The notes under the pieces are model-generated. The model worked only from the letters and a program-made list of their open reading frames with translations. It did not search any database and was not told the DNA's origin. From assembly GCF_000245735.1 (NCBI RefSeq), contig NZ_AHTH01000012.1:20610-84609 (forward strand): a stretch of 64,000 bases of DNA, read 5' to 3'. Shown piece by piece: positions 45,512 through 54,475 of this stretch; the first letter of the stretch is position 1; every line of letters starts with the position of its first letter. The position numbers were made by a program, and so were the translations under genes. Origin of the DNA: Alishewanella jeotgali KCTC 22429. GTDB lineage: Bacteria; Pseudomonadota; Gammaproteobacteria; Enterobacterales; Alteromonadaceae.

Positions 45512-46571
45512 AGTTTAAACCACTAACCGCGCCGAGGGTGCGCGGAAACAGCACCAGATGGTCTAAATCCAGACGGATGCCAATCTGCTCACCGACAGCA
45601 TGGTTATGATGGCTGAGCGCCAGACAATAGACCAGTTCGCCACCAGTAAGCGCCAGCGTATACAGGATATGTGAGCCACGAAAGGCCTTATCGGCAACAG
45701 TGGCCTGAATCGCACTTTCATCATCGTGCACAATATCGTCCGGCCGGATCAGGACATCAACCTGGTCGCCCGCCTGCACATCCGGCAAATAGCGCTGACG
45801 GAAGATGCCAAGGCAGGTTTCCACCCGTTGCTGATCCAACATAGTGCCCGGTAACATTACTCCGCGGCCAACAAAGTCGGCGACAAAGCGGCTGGCCGGA
45901 CGGTGGTACAGCTCGTACGGCGTCGCCCATTGCTGCAGCTGACCATGTTGCATCACGCCAATCATATCGGCCATCGCAAAGGCTTCAAACTGATCATGGG
46001 TTACCAGTACCGCAGTAATCTGTAGCTGTTTTAAAATTTTACGGATATCGCGCGCCAGCACTTCACGAAACTCAGCATCCAGACTGGAGAAAGGCTCATC
46101 CAGCAGCAGAACTTTCGGCTCCGGAGCCAGCGCCCGCGCCAGCGCCACCCGTTGTTGCTGGCCACCGGATAACTGATGGATATAACGCTCCCCCAGATCC
46201 GGCAAACCAACCAGCTGCAGCAGTTGCTTTACTTTAGCGGCCTTGTCGGCCTTACTGAGCTGCTTTAAGCCAAAACTGATATTGTCGGCCACGGTCAGAT
46301 GCGGAAACAGCGCAAAATCCTGAAACACCATGCCAATTTTCCGCTGCTCGGGCGCCAGCTGCTGGTTAGCACAACTCACCGTTTGCCCTTGTAGACGAAT
46401 TTGTCCGCTCTGCGGCGCTTCAAAGCCGGCAATTGCGCGCAAAATAGTGGTTTTGCCGCAGCCTGAAGGGCCGACTAAACAGCCGATCTGCCCCTCTGCC
46501 AGCGAAAACGAAATGTCTTTTACTACGGTATGCCGGCCATAAGCGATAGCCAGCTGCTCTAATGCCAACAT
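45510..46571 (-). CDS. fbpC: Ferric-iron ABC transporter ATP-binding protein
   Basis: 353-residue ABC ATPase. Walker A is VGPSGCGKTT, the Q-loop region is MVFQDFALFPHLTV, the signature is LSGGQQQR, and Walker B is VLLLDEPFSSLD. The C-terminal ~110 residues form a TOBE/MalK-like regulatory domain (VLIRPDDIVHDDES). It energises import of Fe3+ from the periplasm. Its start overlaps the permease stop by one base, so all three fbp genes form one operon. Confidence 0.93.
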   Translation of the reverse strand: MLALEQLAIAYGRHTVVKDISFSLAEGQIGCLVGPSGCGKTTILRAIAGFEAPQSGQIRLQGQTVSCANQQLAPEQRKIGMVFQDFALFPHLTVADNISFGLKQLSKADKAAKVKQLLQLVGLPDLGERYIHQLSGGQQQRVALARALAPEPKVLLLDEPFSSLDAEFREVLARDIRKILKQLQITAVLVTHDQFEAFAMADMIGVMQHGQLQQWATPYELYHRPASRFVADFVGRGVMLPGTMLDQQRVETCLGIFRQRYLPDVQAGDQVDVLIRPDDIVHDDESAIQATVADKAFRGSHILYTLALTGGELVYCLALSHHNHAVGEQIGIRLDLDHLVLFPRTLGAVSGLN

Positions 46572-48214
46572 TATTCTGTTCCTTGCATACGCCGCTCAGT
46601 AGAGCGCGCCAGTAAGATCACCGGTAACAAGCCGACCAGCACTATCGCCAGCGCCGGTAAGGCCGCGTCGGCCAGGCGTTCATCAGAAGCCAGTTCATGC
46701 GCCCTGACCGCCAGGGTATTAAAGTTAAAGGGCCTTAAGATCAGTGTGGCCGGTAATTCTTTTAATACATCAACAAACACCAGCAGCAGCGCGGTAAAAA
46801 CACTGCCTTTTAACAGCGGCACATGCACCTTACGCAATACCTGCAGCGGACTATAACCCATAGAGCGGGCGGCGTTATCCATATTGGGTTTGATCCGGGC
46901 CAAACCGGCTTCAATACCATGTAAGGATACCGCCAGAAAGCGCACACTGTAGGCCAGCAACAGTGCCGCCAGGGTGCCGGATAACAACAACCCGGTACGG
47001 ATGCCAAACCATTGCTCGGCCAGCAGATCGACATGACGGTCAAACCAGGCCAATGGGATCATCACGCCAATAGCGATAACAGTACCCGGGACCGCATAGC
47101 CCAGCGCCGCCAGTTGCACCGGCAAGCGCACCAGCGGATCGCGTCTTAATCGTTTGGCGTAGGCGAACAACAACGCCAGTAACACCGATAACAACGCGGC
47201 CATCGCCGCCAGGGAAAAGCTATTCCACACCAGCTGCCAGAAATTGGCATTCAGGGTCCGCTGCCAGTTGGCCAGCGCCCAGCTGAGTAAGCGCCAGGCC
47301 GGTAAGATAAAGCCCAGTACCACCGGTAATAAACATAGCGCCAACAACGTCAGCTGCCGCAAGGGCCCTACCCGCCTAAGCGCCGGCGCACTGTGCTTTT
47401 GGCCCTGATGATAATAGCGGACTTTGCGGCGTGACCATTTCTCCAGTAACAGCAAAAACAGCACAAAGCTGGTTAATAACGCCGCTAGCTGGGCGGCCGC
47501 CTGAGCACTGCCCATACCAAACCAGGTGCGGAAAATACCGGTGGTAAAGGTTGGCACGCCAAAATACTGCACTGTGCCATAGTCGGCAAAGGCCTCCATC
47601 ATCGCCAGTGCCATGCCGGTTAAAATAGCAGGCCGGGCCAGCGGCAAAGCCACCTTCCAGAAATGCTGCCGCGGAGTCAGGCCAAGCGTGCGGCTGGCTT
47701 CCAGCAAAGACGCCGATTGTTCAGCGAAAGCGTTGCGCGCCAGCATATAAACATAGGGATAAAGTACCAGCGCCAGCATCAGAATAGCGCCACCGAGTGA
47801 GCGGATCTCCGGAAACCAATAATCGCCAAAAGACCAGCCAAACCAGGACCGGAGCTGACTTTGTACCGGCCCGGCAAAATCCAGCATGCCGGTATAGGTG
47901 TAAGCGATAATATAGGCCGGCATCGCCAGTGGCAGCAGCAACAGCCATTGCAGATAGCGGCGGCCAAAAAATTGATACTGACTAATCAGCCAGGCACTGC
48001 CGGTCCCGATTAACAGCGCCCCCAGACCGGTGCCACCAGCCAGCAGCAAAGAGTTCACCACATAGTCGGCCAGCACCGTTTGGCGCAGATGCCGCCAAAT
48101 TGCGGTTTGCGGTTCCAGCCAGCTGGCGAAGATAATAATAACAGGCAGGGCTAAGAGTAGCGCGGGCAGTAATACTGCCCAGCGCCAACGATCAAACAAC
48201 AGTGATTTTAGCAA
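46571..48214 (-). CDS. fbpB: Ferric-iron ABC transporter permease (fused two-domain FbpB)
   Basis: 547-residue membrane protein with about 12 helices: two permease domains in one chain. Each carries an EAA-type loop (EASRTLGLTPRQHFWKVALP near 175, and DNAARSMGYSPLQVLRKVHVP near 455). This is the FbpB/AfuB architecture. The open frame starts with TTG at 48214, inside an 8-bp hairpin, with AAGGGGG about 8 nt upstream; a start slightly further in is possible. Confidence 0.92.
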   Translation of the reverse strand: MLKSLLFDRWRWAVLLPALLLALPVIIIFASWLEPQTAIWRHLRQTVLADYVVNSLLLAGGTGLGALLIGTGSAWLISQYQFFGRRYLQWLLLLPLAMPAYIIAYTYTGMLDFAGPVQSQLRSWFGWSFGDYWFPEIRSLGGAILMLALVLYPYVYMLARNAFAEQSASLLEASRTLGLTPRQHFWKVALPLARPAILTGMALAMMEAFADYGTVQYFGVPTFTTGIFRTWFGMGSAQAAAQLAALLTSFVLFLLLLEKWSRRKVRYYHQGQKHSAPALRRVGPLRQLTLLALCLLPVVLGFILPAWRLLSWALANWQRTLNANFWQLVWNSFSLAAMAALLSVLLALLFAYAKRLRRDPLVRLPVQLAALGYAVPGTVIAIGVMIPLAWFDRHVDLLAEQWFGIRTGLLLSGTLAALLLAYSVRFLAVSLHGIEAGLARIKPNMDNAARSMGYSPLQVLRKVHVPLLKGSVFTALLLVFVDVLKELPATLILRPFNFNTLAVRAHELASDERLADAALPALAIVLVGLLPVILLARSTERRMQGTE

Positions 48215-48232
48215 GGGGTTAGTCCCCCTTGC
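48211..48232. promoter_or_regulatory. Hairpin over the fbpB start codon
   Basis: GCAAGGGG (48211-48218) pairs with CCCCTTGC (48225-48232) around a 6-nt loop. In the mRNA this hides the fbpB ribosome site and TTG start. Such a stem may lower permease synthesis relative to the binding protein, or protect the fbpA mRNA 3' end. Confidence 0.5.
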
Positions 48233-48247
48233 TCTGGCGGTATAATG

Positions 48248-49270
48248 TTAGCGCCAGCCAGCACGATCCATAACGCGGATTGCTTCGGCATTAAGTTCAC
48301 CTAACTGCTCCAGCTCTAAATTGTCTGCTTTAAAGGTGCCAAAACCTTCAAGAAGCGTGCTGATTTTCACATCAGCGCGAATTGGATATTCATGATTCGC
48401 TTCAGCATACCAGTGTTGCGCTGCCGGCTGTACCATATACTCAAGCAATTTTACCGCATTCTGCTTGTTTGGCGCAAAAGTCGCCACACCGGCACCGGAA
48501 ATATTGATATGAGCGCCATTACCCTGCTGATCCGGCCAGAACACTTTGACTTTAGAGGCAGCAGCCTGTTCAGCCGGATCGGCTAGCATACCAGCCAGGT
48601 AGTAAGTATTCGCTAAGGCAATATCACATACCCCGGCTGCAGCCGCCTTGATCTGATCACGGTCGCCGCCACGCGGTGGCTGGGCAAAGTTCGCCACCAG
48701 ACCACGCGCCCAGGCTTCGGCCTTTGCTACGCCGTCATGCGCAATAATGGCGGCAATATGCGACTGGTTATAGACATTGTTGGATGAACGCACGCAAATC
48801 TTGCCTTTCCACTTCGGATCGGCCAGATCAGCCATGGTTGATAACTGCTTCGGATCAACCTTACCTTCGACATACATAATAGGCCGGGCGCGCACGGTCA
48901 GGCCATACCAGACACCAGCCGGATCACGCAGATTAGCCGGGATCTGTTGTTGTAAGGTGTCAGAGGATACGGCCTGTAATACGCCTTGCTGCTTAGCGCG
49001 GGCTAACCGGCCAACATCGGTGGTTAACAGCAGATCGGCCGGACTATTGCGACCTTCGCTGCTGATGCGGGTGATCAGCTCATCAGCATTGCCGGTAATT
49101 AAGTTGACCTTGATCCCGGTTTCAGCAGTAAATTTGTCCAGTAACGGCTTGATTAGCTCCTCCTGTCGGGCGGAGTAAACATTCACTTCAGCCGCAAAAG
49201 CAGCACTGGTGTGTAAAGCACAGGATGCCAGGCTAGCGGCAACCAATAACAGCATTTTATTTAGTTTCAT
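48248..49270 (-). CDS. fbpA: Fe(3+) ABC transporter substrate-binding protein
   Basis: 340-residue periplasmic binding protein with signal peptide to about residue 27 (ending AFAAE). Family features are VNVYSARQEELIKPLLDKF near the start and the iron-ligand tyrosine pair in NTYYLAGM. I use the ATG at 49270, since GGAG is 5 nt ahead; a GTG directly before it is too close. First gene of fbpABC, 46 bp downstream of a Fur-box-like site. Confidence 0.93.
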   Translation of the reverse strand: MKLNKMLLLVAASLASCALHTSAAFAAEVNVYSARQEELIKPLLDKFTAETGIKVNLITGNADELITRISSEGRNSPADLLLTTDVGRLARAKQQGVLQAVSSDTLQQQIPANLRDPAGVWYGLTVRARPIMYVEGKVDPKQLSTMADLADPKWKGKICVRSSNNVYNQSHIAAIIAHDGVAKAEAWARGLVANFAQPPRGGDRDQIKAAAAGVCDIALANTYYLAGMLADPAEQAAASKVKVFWPDQQGNGAHINISGAGVATFAPNKQNAVKLLEYMVQPAAQHWYAEANHEYPIRADVKISTLLEGFGTFKADNLELEQLGELNAEAIRVMDRAGWR

Positions 49271-49315
49271 CACAGCTCCGCACTAGGTAATAACGATTGC
49301 GCACATCTAAACATA

Positions 49316-49334
49316 AACAAGAACAATTCTCAAT
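49316..49334. promoter_or_regulatory. Fur box upstream of fbpABC
   Basis: On the minus strand ATTGAGAATTGTTCTTGTT matches 15 of 19 positions of a strong gammaproteobacterial Fur site (AATGAGAATTATTCTCATT). It lies 46 bp before the fbpA start, a normal operator distance, and fits an iron-uptake operon. Fur binding itself is inferred. Confidence 0.7.
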
Positions 49335-49433
49335 AATAAACTTTGCGCTGGCGCAACTTTTCCGCTGATGTACCTGGCCAGAGCGGTGAATTAACGCTAT
49401 CTTACATAAGGTAAAGCTAAACTGGAGTCAAAA

Positions 49434-49616
49434 ATGCAAGCAAATGTTGGCGGTATTGATAAGGTAGTGCGCATTATTGTTGGTGTGGTGTTGATTGCAG
49501 CAGCCGCCACCAGCATGATTGGCTGGTGGGGTTGGCTGGGCGCCATCCCGCTGCTTACCGGGTTATTTAATTTCTGTCCGGCCTATACCCTGCTGGGTAT
49601 TAAAACTAACCGCTAA
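49434..49616 (+). CDS. DUF2892 (YgaP-like) small membrane protein
   Basis: 60 residues, two membrane helices. MQANVGGIDKVVRIIVGVVL and the late FNFCPAYTLLGI are typical of the DUF2892 inner-membrane family, often found as the tail of rhodanese proteins. Its Cys in NFCPAY is conserved in the family. It overlaps the convergent mgsA stop by 11 bp. Function unknown. Confidence 0.88.
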   Translation: MQANVGGIDKVVRIIVGVVLIAAAATSMIGWWGWLGAIPLLTGLFNFCPAYTLLGIKTNR

Positions 49617-50034
49617 ACCTGTCGTTATGGGCTTTAAAATCCGGTACCTGGCGCTGGTAGTCCTGCTGGTACAAACTGGAATGGATAATAAAGTCTGCGG
49701 TGGCGATATTACAAGCCACCGGAATATTCCAGACCACGGCCAGCCGGATCAAGGCCTTAACATCCGGGTCGTGCGGCTGCGATGACAGCGGATCCCAGAA
49801 AAAGATCAGCCAGTCGATTTGCTGTTCGGCAATTAAAGCGCCGATTTGCTGGTCACCTCCGAGCGGACCACTGGCCAGACACTGCACCTGCTGTTGTAAG
49901 CGCTCACTAATCAGTTTGCCGGTGGTACCGGTTGCTACCAGCTTCTTATCCGCAAAAAACAGCCGGTGCCGGTCGATCCAATCCAGTAAAACGGCTTTTT
50001 TGCCATCATGCGCGACCAGCGCTATGGTTTTCAT
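49606..50034 (-). CDS. mgsA: Methylglyoxal synthase
   Basis: 142-residue enzyme converting dihydroxyacetone phosphate to methylglyoxal and phosphate. Family motifs are HDGKK at the start, TGTTG for phosphate binding, SGPLGGDQQIG with the catalytic Asp, and FFWDPLSSQPHDPDVKAL, then CNIATADF. It offers a bypass of lower glycolysis when phosphate is limiting. Stands alone, convergent with the DUF2892 gene. Confidence 0.95.
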   Translation of the reverse strand: MKTIALVAHDGKKAVLLDWIDRHRLFFADKKLVATGTTGKLISERLQQQVQCLASGPLGGDQQIGALIAEQQIDWLIFFWDPLSSQPHDPDVKALIRLAVVWNIPVACNIATADFIIHSSLYQQDYQRQVPDFKAHNDRFSG

Positions 50035-50222
50035 CTTGAACCCTCTCCTCTTCTAACCCGATATCCCTGACCTTACACCTAAACAGGGCGTTCTAAAATA
50101 GTATTGTGACAGAAAAATCGTCCGCAAATCGGCTCCTTGGCAAGCATCAGCAGCAAGGGGTGCCACCAGTAACAGGCCGCAGCCTTTACATCTGCGGTTA
50201 TACGCTATAGACTTCAAAAATA

Positions 50223-50238
50223 TGTAGCGATATCTACA
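50223..50238. promoter_or_regulatory. Inverted repeat at the chrB start
   Basis: TGTAG - 6 nt - CTACA lies 4 bp before the chrB ATG. A possible promoter TTTACA - 15 nt - TATAGA precedes it at about 50188-50214. No ribosome site is visible. The repeat could be an operator for ChrB or another repressor. Confidence 0.35.
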
Positions 50239-50242
50239 AAAT

Positions 50243-51187
50243 ATGAATCTATTATTACTTATTTTAACGCTGCCCGCTCAGAATGCTACCGTTCGGATGC
50301 GGATATGGCGAACACTGAAAGCAGCGGGTGCCGCTGTATTACGTGACGGTGCTTATCTCCTGCCAGCCCGTCCGCAGCATCAGCAATTATTTGACAGTTT
50401 GGCGCAAGATGTGTCGAGTAACGATGGTACTGCTTATGTGCTTGCGGTAAATACCGAGAACCTGACGTTATATAGTAGCCTGTTTGACCGCAGCGACACC
50501 TACGCCTCGCTGTTAGCAGAGCTACAGCAGATAAAGGCATTGTCACAACATGCTTTAGCCGAAGCGCTCCGGCAGTTGCGAAAACTGCGTAAACACTTCA
50601 GCGCTGTCGTCGCCATCGACTTCTTTCCAGGTGAGGCTCAACTGCAACTCCAGCAGGCGTTACAAGATCTGGAACTCCAGTTAAATCGCCAGTTATCGCC
50701 CGATGAACCCCAGACTGGCACAGGTCTGATCCCGAGGTTAGACATTAACCGCTACCGTGGGTGCCTGTGGGCAACCCGAAAACGTCCCTGGGTAGATCGC
50801 CTCGCCAGTGCCTGGCTGATTAAAAGGTTTATTGATCGGGATGCCCGTTTTATTTGGTTAGCTGTACCAGAAGATTGCCCCGCCGATGCGCTGGGGTTCG
50901 ATTTTGATGGTGCAGCCTTTACACATATCAACGGTAAAGTGACCTTTGAAGTGCTACTTGAAAGCTTTAGCTTGGCTCAACCGGGCTTACAGCGCCTGGC
51001 TGGGGTAGTGCATTTTCTCGATGTTGGTGGAATTCAACCCGCAGAGGCCAGTGGGCTGGAGCAAATTCTCTGGGGCCTGCGCAACAGTATTGATGATGAT
51101 GACCAATTGATTACTGCTAGCTATGCGGTGTTCGACGCCATACTGGTCGCCTTTGCAGACAAGGAAAATAATGAAAGAGAGCAATAA
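50243..51187 (+). CDS. chrB: Chromate resistance regulator ChrB
   Basis: 314 residues. The N-terminal ~150 resemble a PadR/PaaX-like winged-helix region, and the C-terminal ChrB domain has RGCLWATRKRPWVDRLASAWLIKRFIDRDARFIWL as a marker, then GFDFDGAAFTH and DVGG. ChrB senses chromate and controls the efflux gene. The ATG lacks a normal ribosome site and the predicted leader is short. It overlaps chrA by 17 bp. Confidence 0.88.
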   Translation: MNLLLLILTLPAQNATVRMRIWRTLKAAGAAVLRDGAYLLPARPQHQQLFDSLAQDVSSNDGTAYVLAVNTENLTLYSSLFDRSDTYASLLAELQQIKALSQHALAEALRQLRKLRKHFSAVVAIDFFPGEAQLQLQQALQDLELQLNRQLSPDEPQTGTGLIPRLDINRYRGCLWATRKRPWVDRLASAWLIKRFIDRDARFIWLAVPEDCPADALGFDFDGAAFTHINGKVTFEVLLESFSLAQPGLQRLAGVVHFLDVGGIQPAEASGLEQILWGLRNSIDDDDQLITASYAVFDAILVAFADKENNEREQ

Positions 51188-52538
51188 AATCACCTCCGAT
51201 GACCAACTTGATGAGCCGTCAGCCGTTAGCTTCTGGCAGGCCTTGCTCTTTTGGTTAAAGCTGGGATTTATCAGTTTCGGAGGCCCTGCGGGCCAGATCG
51301 CCATTATGCATCAAGAGCTGGTTGAACGCAGACGCTGGATCAGTGAGCAGCGCTTTTTACATGCGCTCAATTACTGCATGCTATTGCCAGGCCCGGAAGC
51401 ACAACAGCTGGCCACTTACCTTGGATGGTTAATGCACCGCACCTGGGGGGGCATAGTTGCGGGTGTCCTCTTTGTTTTGCCATCACTGTTTATTCTTATT
51501 GCGCTGTCTTGGGCCTATCTTGTCTATGGCGATGTTGCCTGGGTGGCGGGGCTATTTTACGGCATCAAACCTGCGGTAGCGGCGATCGTTTTTCATGCCG
51601 CGCATCGCATAGGTTCGCGAGCGTTAACCAACAATCTGATGTGGGGTATTGCCGCCGCAGCCTTTGTAGCGATATTTGCACTTAACATCCCCTTTCCCTA
51701 CATCGTTGTGCTGGCCGCTGCTACCGGCTATCTGGGCGGTCGGTGGCTGCCAGCCTACTTTGCAAGCAATAGCGGACACGGCAGTGCGAAAAAATCCGTT
51801 GCTAAAGCCTTGATTGACGATCATACCCCTACCCCAGCTCATGCGATTTTTCGTTGGCCGCGCCTGGTGATGATTCTGTGCTGTGGCATGTTACTGTGGG
51901 CTATGCCGCTACTGGCACTGTGGGCGTTCTGGGGTTGGGAGCATACGTTCACCCAAATGGCCTGGTTCTTTACCAAAGCCGCCTTACTGACGTTTGGTGG
52001 TGCCTATGCCGTGCTGCCTTATGTTTATCAGGGGGCCGTCGGCTACTATGGCTGGCTGACACCGACACAAATGATTGATGGCCTTGCGCTGGGCGAAACC
52101 ACACCTGGGCCGCTGATTATGATTGTGGCTTTTGTCGGTTTTATTGGCGGTTATGTCAATGCCACCTTTGGTGCTGATATGGCGTTTATTGCCGGCGCAC
52201 TGGCTGCTGGTATCGTTACCTGGTTTACGTTCCTGCCGTCATTTATTTTTATCTTCGCGGGCGCCCCCTTTATTGAAACAACGCACAACGATCTGAAATT
52301 CACCGCGCCTCTGACCGCAATCACGGCAGCCGTCGTTGGGGTCATTTTAAATCTGGCGTTGTTTTTTGGTTATCACATATTATGGCCTGCCGGCTTTGCC
52401 GGGCCCTTGGAATGGCTTTCTGCCGCCATTGCTGTGGTAGCAGGTGTAGCGCTGTTTCGCTATAAAATAAATGTGATCAAAGTGATTGCGGTCTCGGCAT
52501 TCATCGGGCTGGCTTTGTCCTTGCTACAACTTACCTAA
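51171..52538 (+). CDS. chrA: Chromate efflux transporter ChrA
   Basis: 455-residue two-domain CHR-family membrane protein that expels chromate. The signature segments are FGGPAGQIAIM and PGPEAQQLATYLGW in the first half and FGGAYAVLPYV and ETTPGPLIMIVAFVG in the second. About ten membrane helices. I start at 51171 (MKESNKITS), preceded by AAGGAAAA, so the gene begins inside the chrB end and is coupled to it. Confidence 0.94.
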   Translation: MKESNKITSDDQLDEPSAVSFWQALLFWLKLGFISFGGPAGQIAIMHQELVERRRWISEQRFLHALNYCMLLPGPEAQQLATYLGWLMHRTWGGIVAGVLFVLPSLFILIALSWAYLVYGDVAWVAGLFYGIKPAVAAIVFHAAHRIGSRALTNNLMWGIAAAAFVAIFALNIPFPYIVVLAAATGYLGGRWLPAYFASNSGHGSAKKSVAKALIDDHTPTPAHAIFRWPRLVMILCCGMLLWAMPLLALWAFWGWEHTFTQMAWFFTKAALLTFGGAYAVLPYVYQGAVGYYGWLTPTQMIDGLALGETTPGPLIMIVAFVGFIGGYVNATFGADMAFIAGALAAGIVTWFTFLPSFIFIFAGAPFIETTHNDLKFTAPLTAITAAVVGVILNLALFFGYHILWPAGFAGPLEWLSAAIAVVAGVALFRYKINVIKVIAVSAFIGLALSLLQLT

Positions 52539-52584
52539 CCCGCATCAGAATACGGTGCGACGCCGGGTGCCAAGCCAGACAAAC

Positions 52585-52648
52585 TTGGCACAAATTGACC
52601 CTTTTTTGTCCTAACCTACGAAAACTAAGTTTGGGTAAGCTCACTTTT
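52585..52648 (+). promoter_or_regulatory. Conserved upstream sequence, copy 1 (before the DJ-1/hydrolase operon)
   Basis: A 64-bp block beginning TTGGCACAAATTGACC and including TTTTGTCCTAACCT and GGTAAGCT recurs at 55479-55542, with about 50 of 64 bases identical. It lies 24 bp before the DJ-1 gene. Conservation of non-coding sequence at two promoters suggests a shared operator. Confidence 0.7.
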
Positions 52649-52671
52649 ACCATCAATGAGGATAGTAAAAG

Positions 52672-53340
52672 ATGCAGAACCCCAATATTACCCTGGCCGC
52701 TAGCGCCGCAAATACCGACAAAGGATCGCAGGTCTTCAACGTATTTTTTCTGCTAGGGGAGTCGGCCAACTTAATGGATACCGCCGGCCCCTGGGAAGTA
52801 TTTCAGGACGCCAACTTATTTAGCTCCCCGCTGTCGTTTCGTTTACACACTATCGCCGCAACGGGCTCACCTCTGACGATGAGCGGTGGTTTTGTCACGG
52901 CTACTCATTTTGCCATCACAGACCCACATCCCACAGCTCATATCGTCGTGGTGCCGGCCCAGAAAATGGCATTAAGCTGCCAGGACTGGTTGATAACGCA
53001 GGCGAAAAACGGGGCTGTTATCCTATCGGTTTGTACTGGTGCCTTTCACCTGGCCAGAGCCGGTTTACTTGATAGACTGAAGGCCGCTACCCACCATCAG
53101 TTCTGGCAACAATTTTCGGATGAGTTTCCACATATCACTCTGATTCGAGATCAGCGATTTATCGATAACGGTCAGATCCTTTGCGCCGGAGGCCTAACCT
53201 CTGGTATCGACGCCGCACTCTACTTATTGACCAGGTTAGCAGGTCCTGTCACTGCCCAGCACACTGCTGAGTATTTAGAGCACCATAGTGTCGCGTGGCA
53301 GCATGCAGCACGTCAACACACCACGAATATGAAGTTCTGA
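52672..53340 (+). CDS. DJ-1/PfpI family protein
   Basis: 222 residues with one DJ-1/PfpI domain: LMDTAGPWEVFQDAN near residue 32, the nucleophile elbow SVCTGAFHLARAGLL near 120, and GGLTSGIDAALYL near 183. It is like the sensor half of GlxA/AraC-type regulators but has no DNA-binding domain, so it may be an enzyme (isonitrile-hydratase- or glyoxalase-like). It is 11 bp upstream of the hydrolase gene and shares its transcript. Confidence 0.88.
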   Translation: MQNPNITLAASAANTDKGSQVFNVFFLLGESANLMDTAGPWEVFQDANLFSSPLSFRLHTIAATGSPLTMSGGFVTATHFAITDPHPTAHIVVVPAQKMALSCQDWLITQAKNGAVILSVCTGAFHLARAGLLDRLKAATHHQFWQQFSDEFPHITLIRDQRFIDNGQILCAGGLTSGIDAALYLLTRLAGPVTAQHTAEYLEHHSVAWQHAARQHTTNMKF

Positions 53341-53351
53341 GGACAACCTAA

Positions 53352-54434
53352 ATGAAAATCTACAAAACCTTTTTAATCGTCACCATGATTATTACGTTAA
53401 TTATTACCTTGCTCAGTGGTTGTAGCATAAAAGCCAACCCTCGCAACGCTATACATCAATGGCAGGATGAAGAGAGAGTCATCATAGATCCGCAAAGTGG
53501 CGTCTCATACTCTCGACAACAAGTCACGGTTACTTCGGGTCAGGATAAGATTGCCGCGGTCTTTATGAAACCCGTAGGCATTCATCAACCACCCGTGATG
53601 CTGGTCGTATCAGGCTCCAGAGACGGTATCCTTACACCCGAGAACCCACTTAACCGGGCACTGTTATCTCAAGGTGTCGCCATACTTAATTTAGGCAAAA
53701 AAGGCGTTATGCCATCAACCGGCAGTTGGAAAACAGAAAGCTTTTACGACCGAGCGAACAATGTGCTTGCTGCCTTAGATTGGCTGAGTGACCGGCAAGA
53801 CATTAATCATCAGAAAGTGATTATCTATGGTCACAGTCAAGCCGGCTATGTTGTGCCGTTAATGGCAGACGATCCCAGAATTGCAGGTTTAGTGCTCGCG
53901 GCAGCGCCTGTAGAAAGTGTGCGGCAACAAATTCATAGCGACAAAGTAGAAACTGAGATCCGCCAGGGTAAGAGCCAAGCTGCTGCCTATGCTGCAGCTA
54001 GTCGCCAGCAAAAAATGCTCGATCTGTTGATGCAGCTTTGCCCGGTAATTAAAGCGCACTACCTCTGTAATATCTATCACTTTGATCCTAAGCCGGCATT
54101 GGCGGAAATCCAGAAACCAACCCTGGTACTCTATGCGTCAAACGACCCTATGGTCCCCCCCCGTCAAAACATGGCACCAATGGCCGAGTTGCTAAAACGC
54201 AATTCTGAAGCTCAAATAGTACTAATTTCTGGTGGTAATCATATGTTCTGGGACAGCAGAACAGGCTTGCCGGAGGAATATATGTCATTGATTGGGCCAC
54301 CTGCGGAGTTCCCTCTCGCAAACCCCAATAACACCGATCACATCCGGCTCGCAGAATTAGCGGCAAATCGGGTTAAAATTTCTCCGGGTTTTCAGGAAGC
54401 CGTACTGCAGTTTGTGAAAAAGGTGGTGTTGTAA
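53352..54434 (+). CDS. Alpha/beta-hydrolase lipoprotein
   Basis: 360 residues. The lipoprotein signal ends in LLSGC (~25). The serine-hydrolase domain has nucleophile elbow YGHSQAGYV near 168, an acid in LYASNDPMVPP, and His in GGNHMFW. It belongs to the acyl-CoA-thioester-hydrolase/BAAT-like or dienelactone-hydrolase-like group. TGAGGA precedes the start. A decayed copy of its N terminus lies at 55627. Substrate unknown. Confidence 0.87.
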   Translation: MKIYKTFLIVTMIITLIITLLSGCSIKANPRNAIHQWQDEERVIIDPQSGVSYSRQQVTVTSGQDKIAAVFMKPVGIHQPPVMLVVSGSRDGILTPENPLNRALLSQGVAILNLGKKGVMPSTGSWKTESFYDRANNVLAALDWLSDRQDINHQKVIIYGHSQAGYVVPLMADDPRIAGLVLAAAPVESVRQQIHSDKVETEIRQGKSQAAAYAAASRQQKMLDLLMQLCPVIKAHYLCNIYHFDPKPALAEIQKPTLVLYASNDPMVPPRQNMAPMAELLKRNSEAQIVLISGGNHMFWDSRTGLPEEYMSLIGPPAEFPLANPNNTDHIRLAELAANRVKISPGFQEAVLQFVKKVVL

Positions 54435-54475
54435 CGCAGCTAAAAGGGAAAGCTAAGACTCAAGCCCATCTTCAA

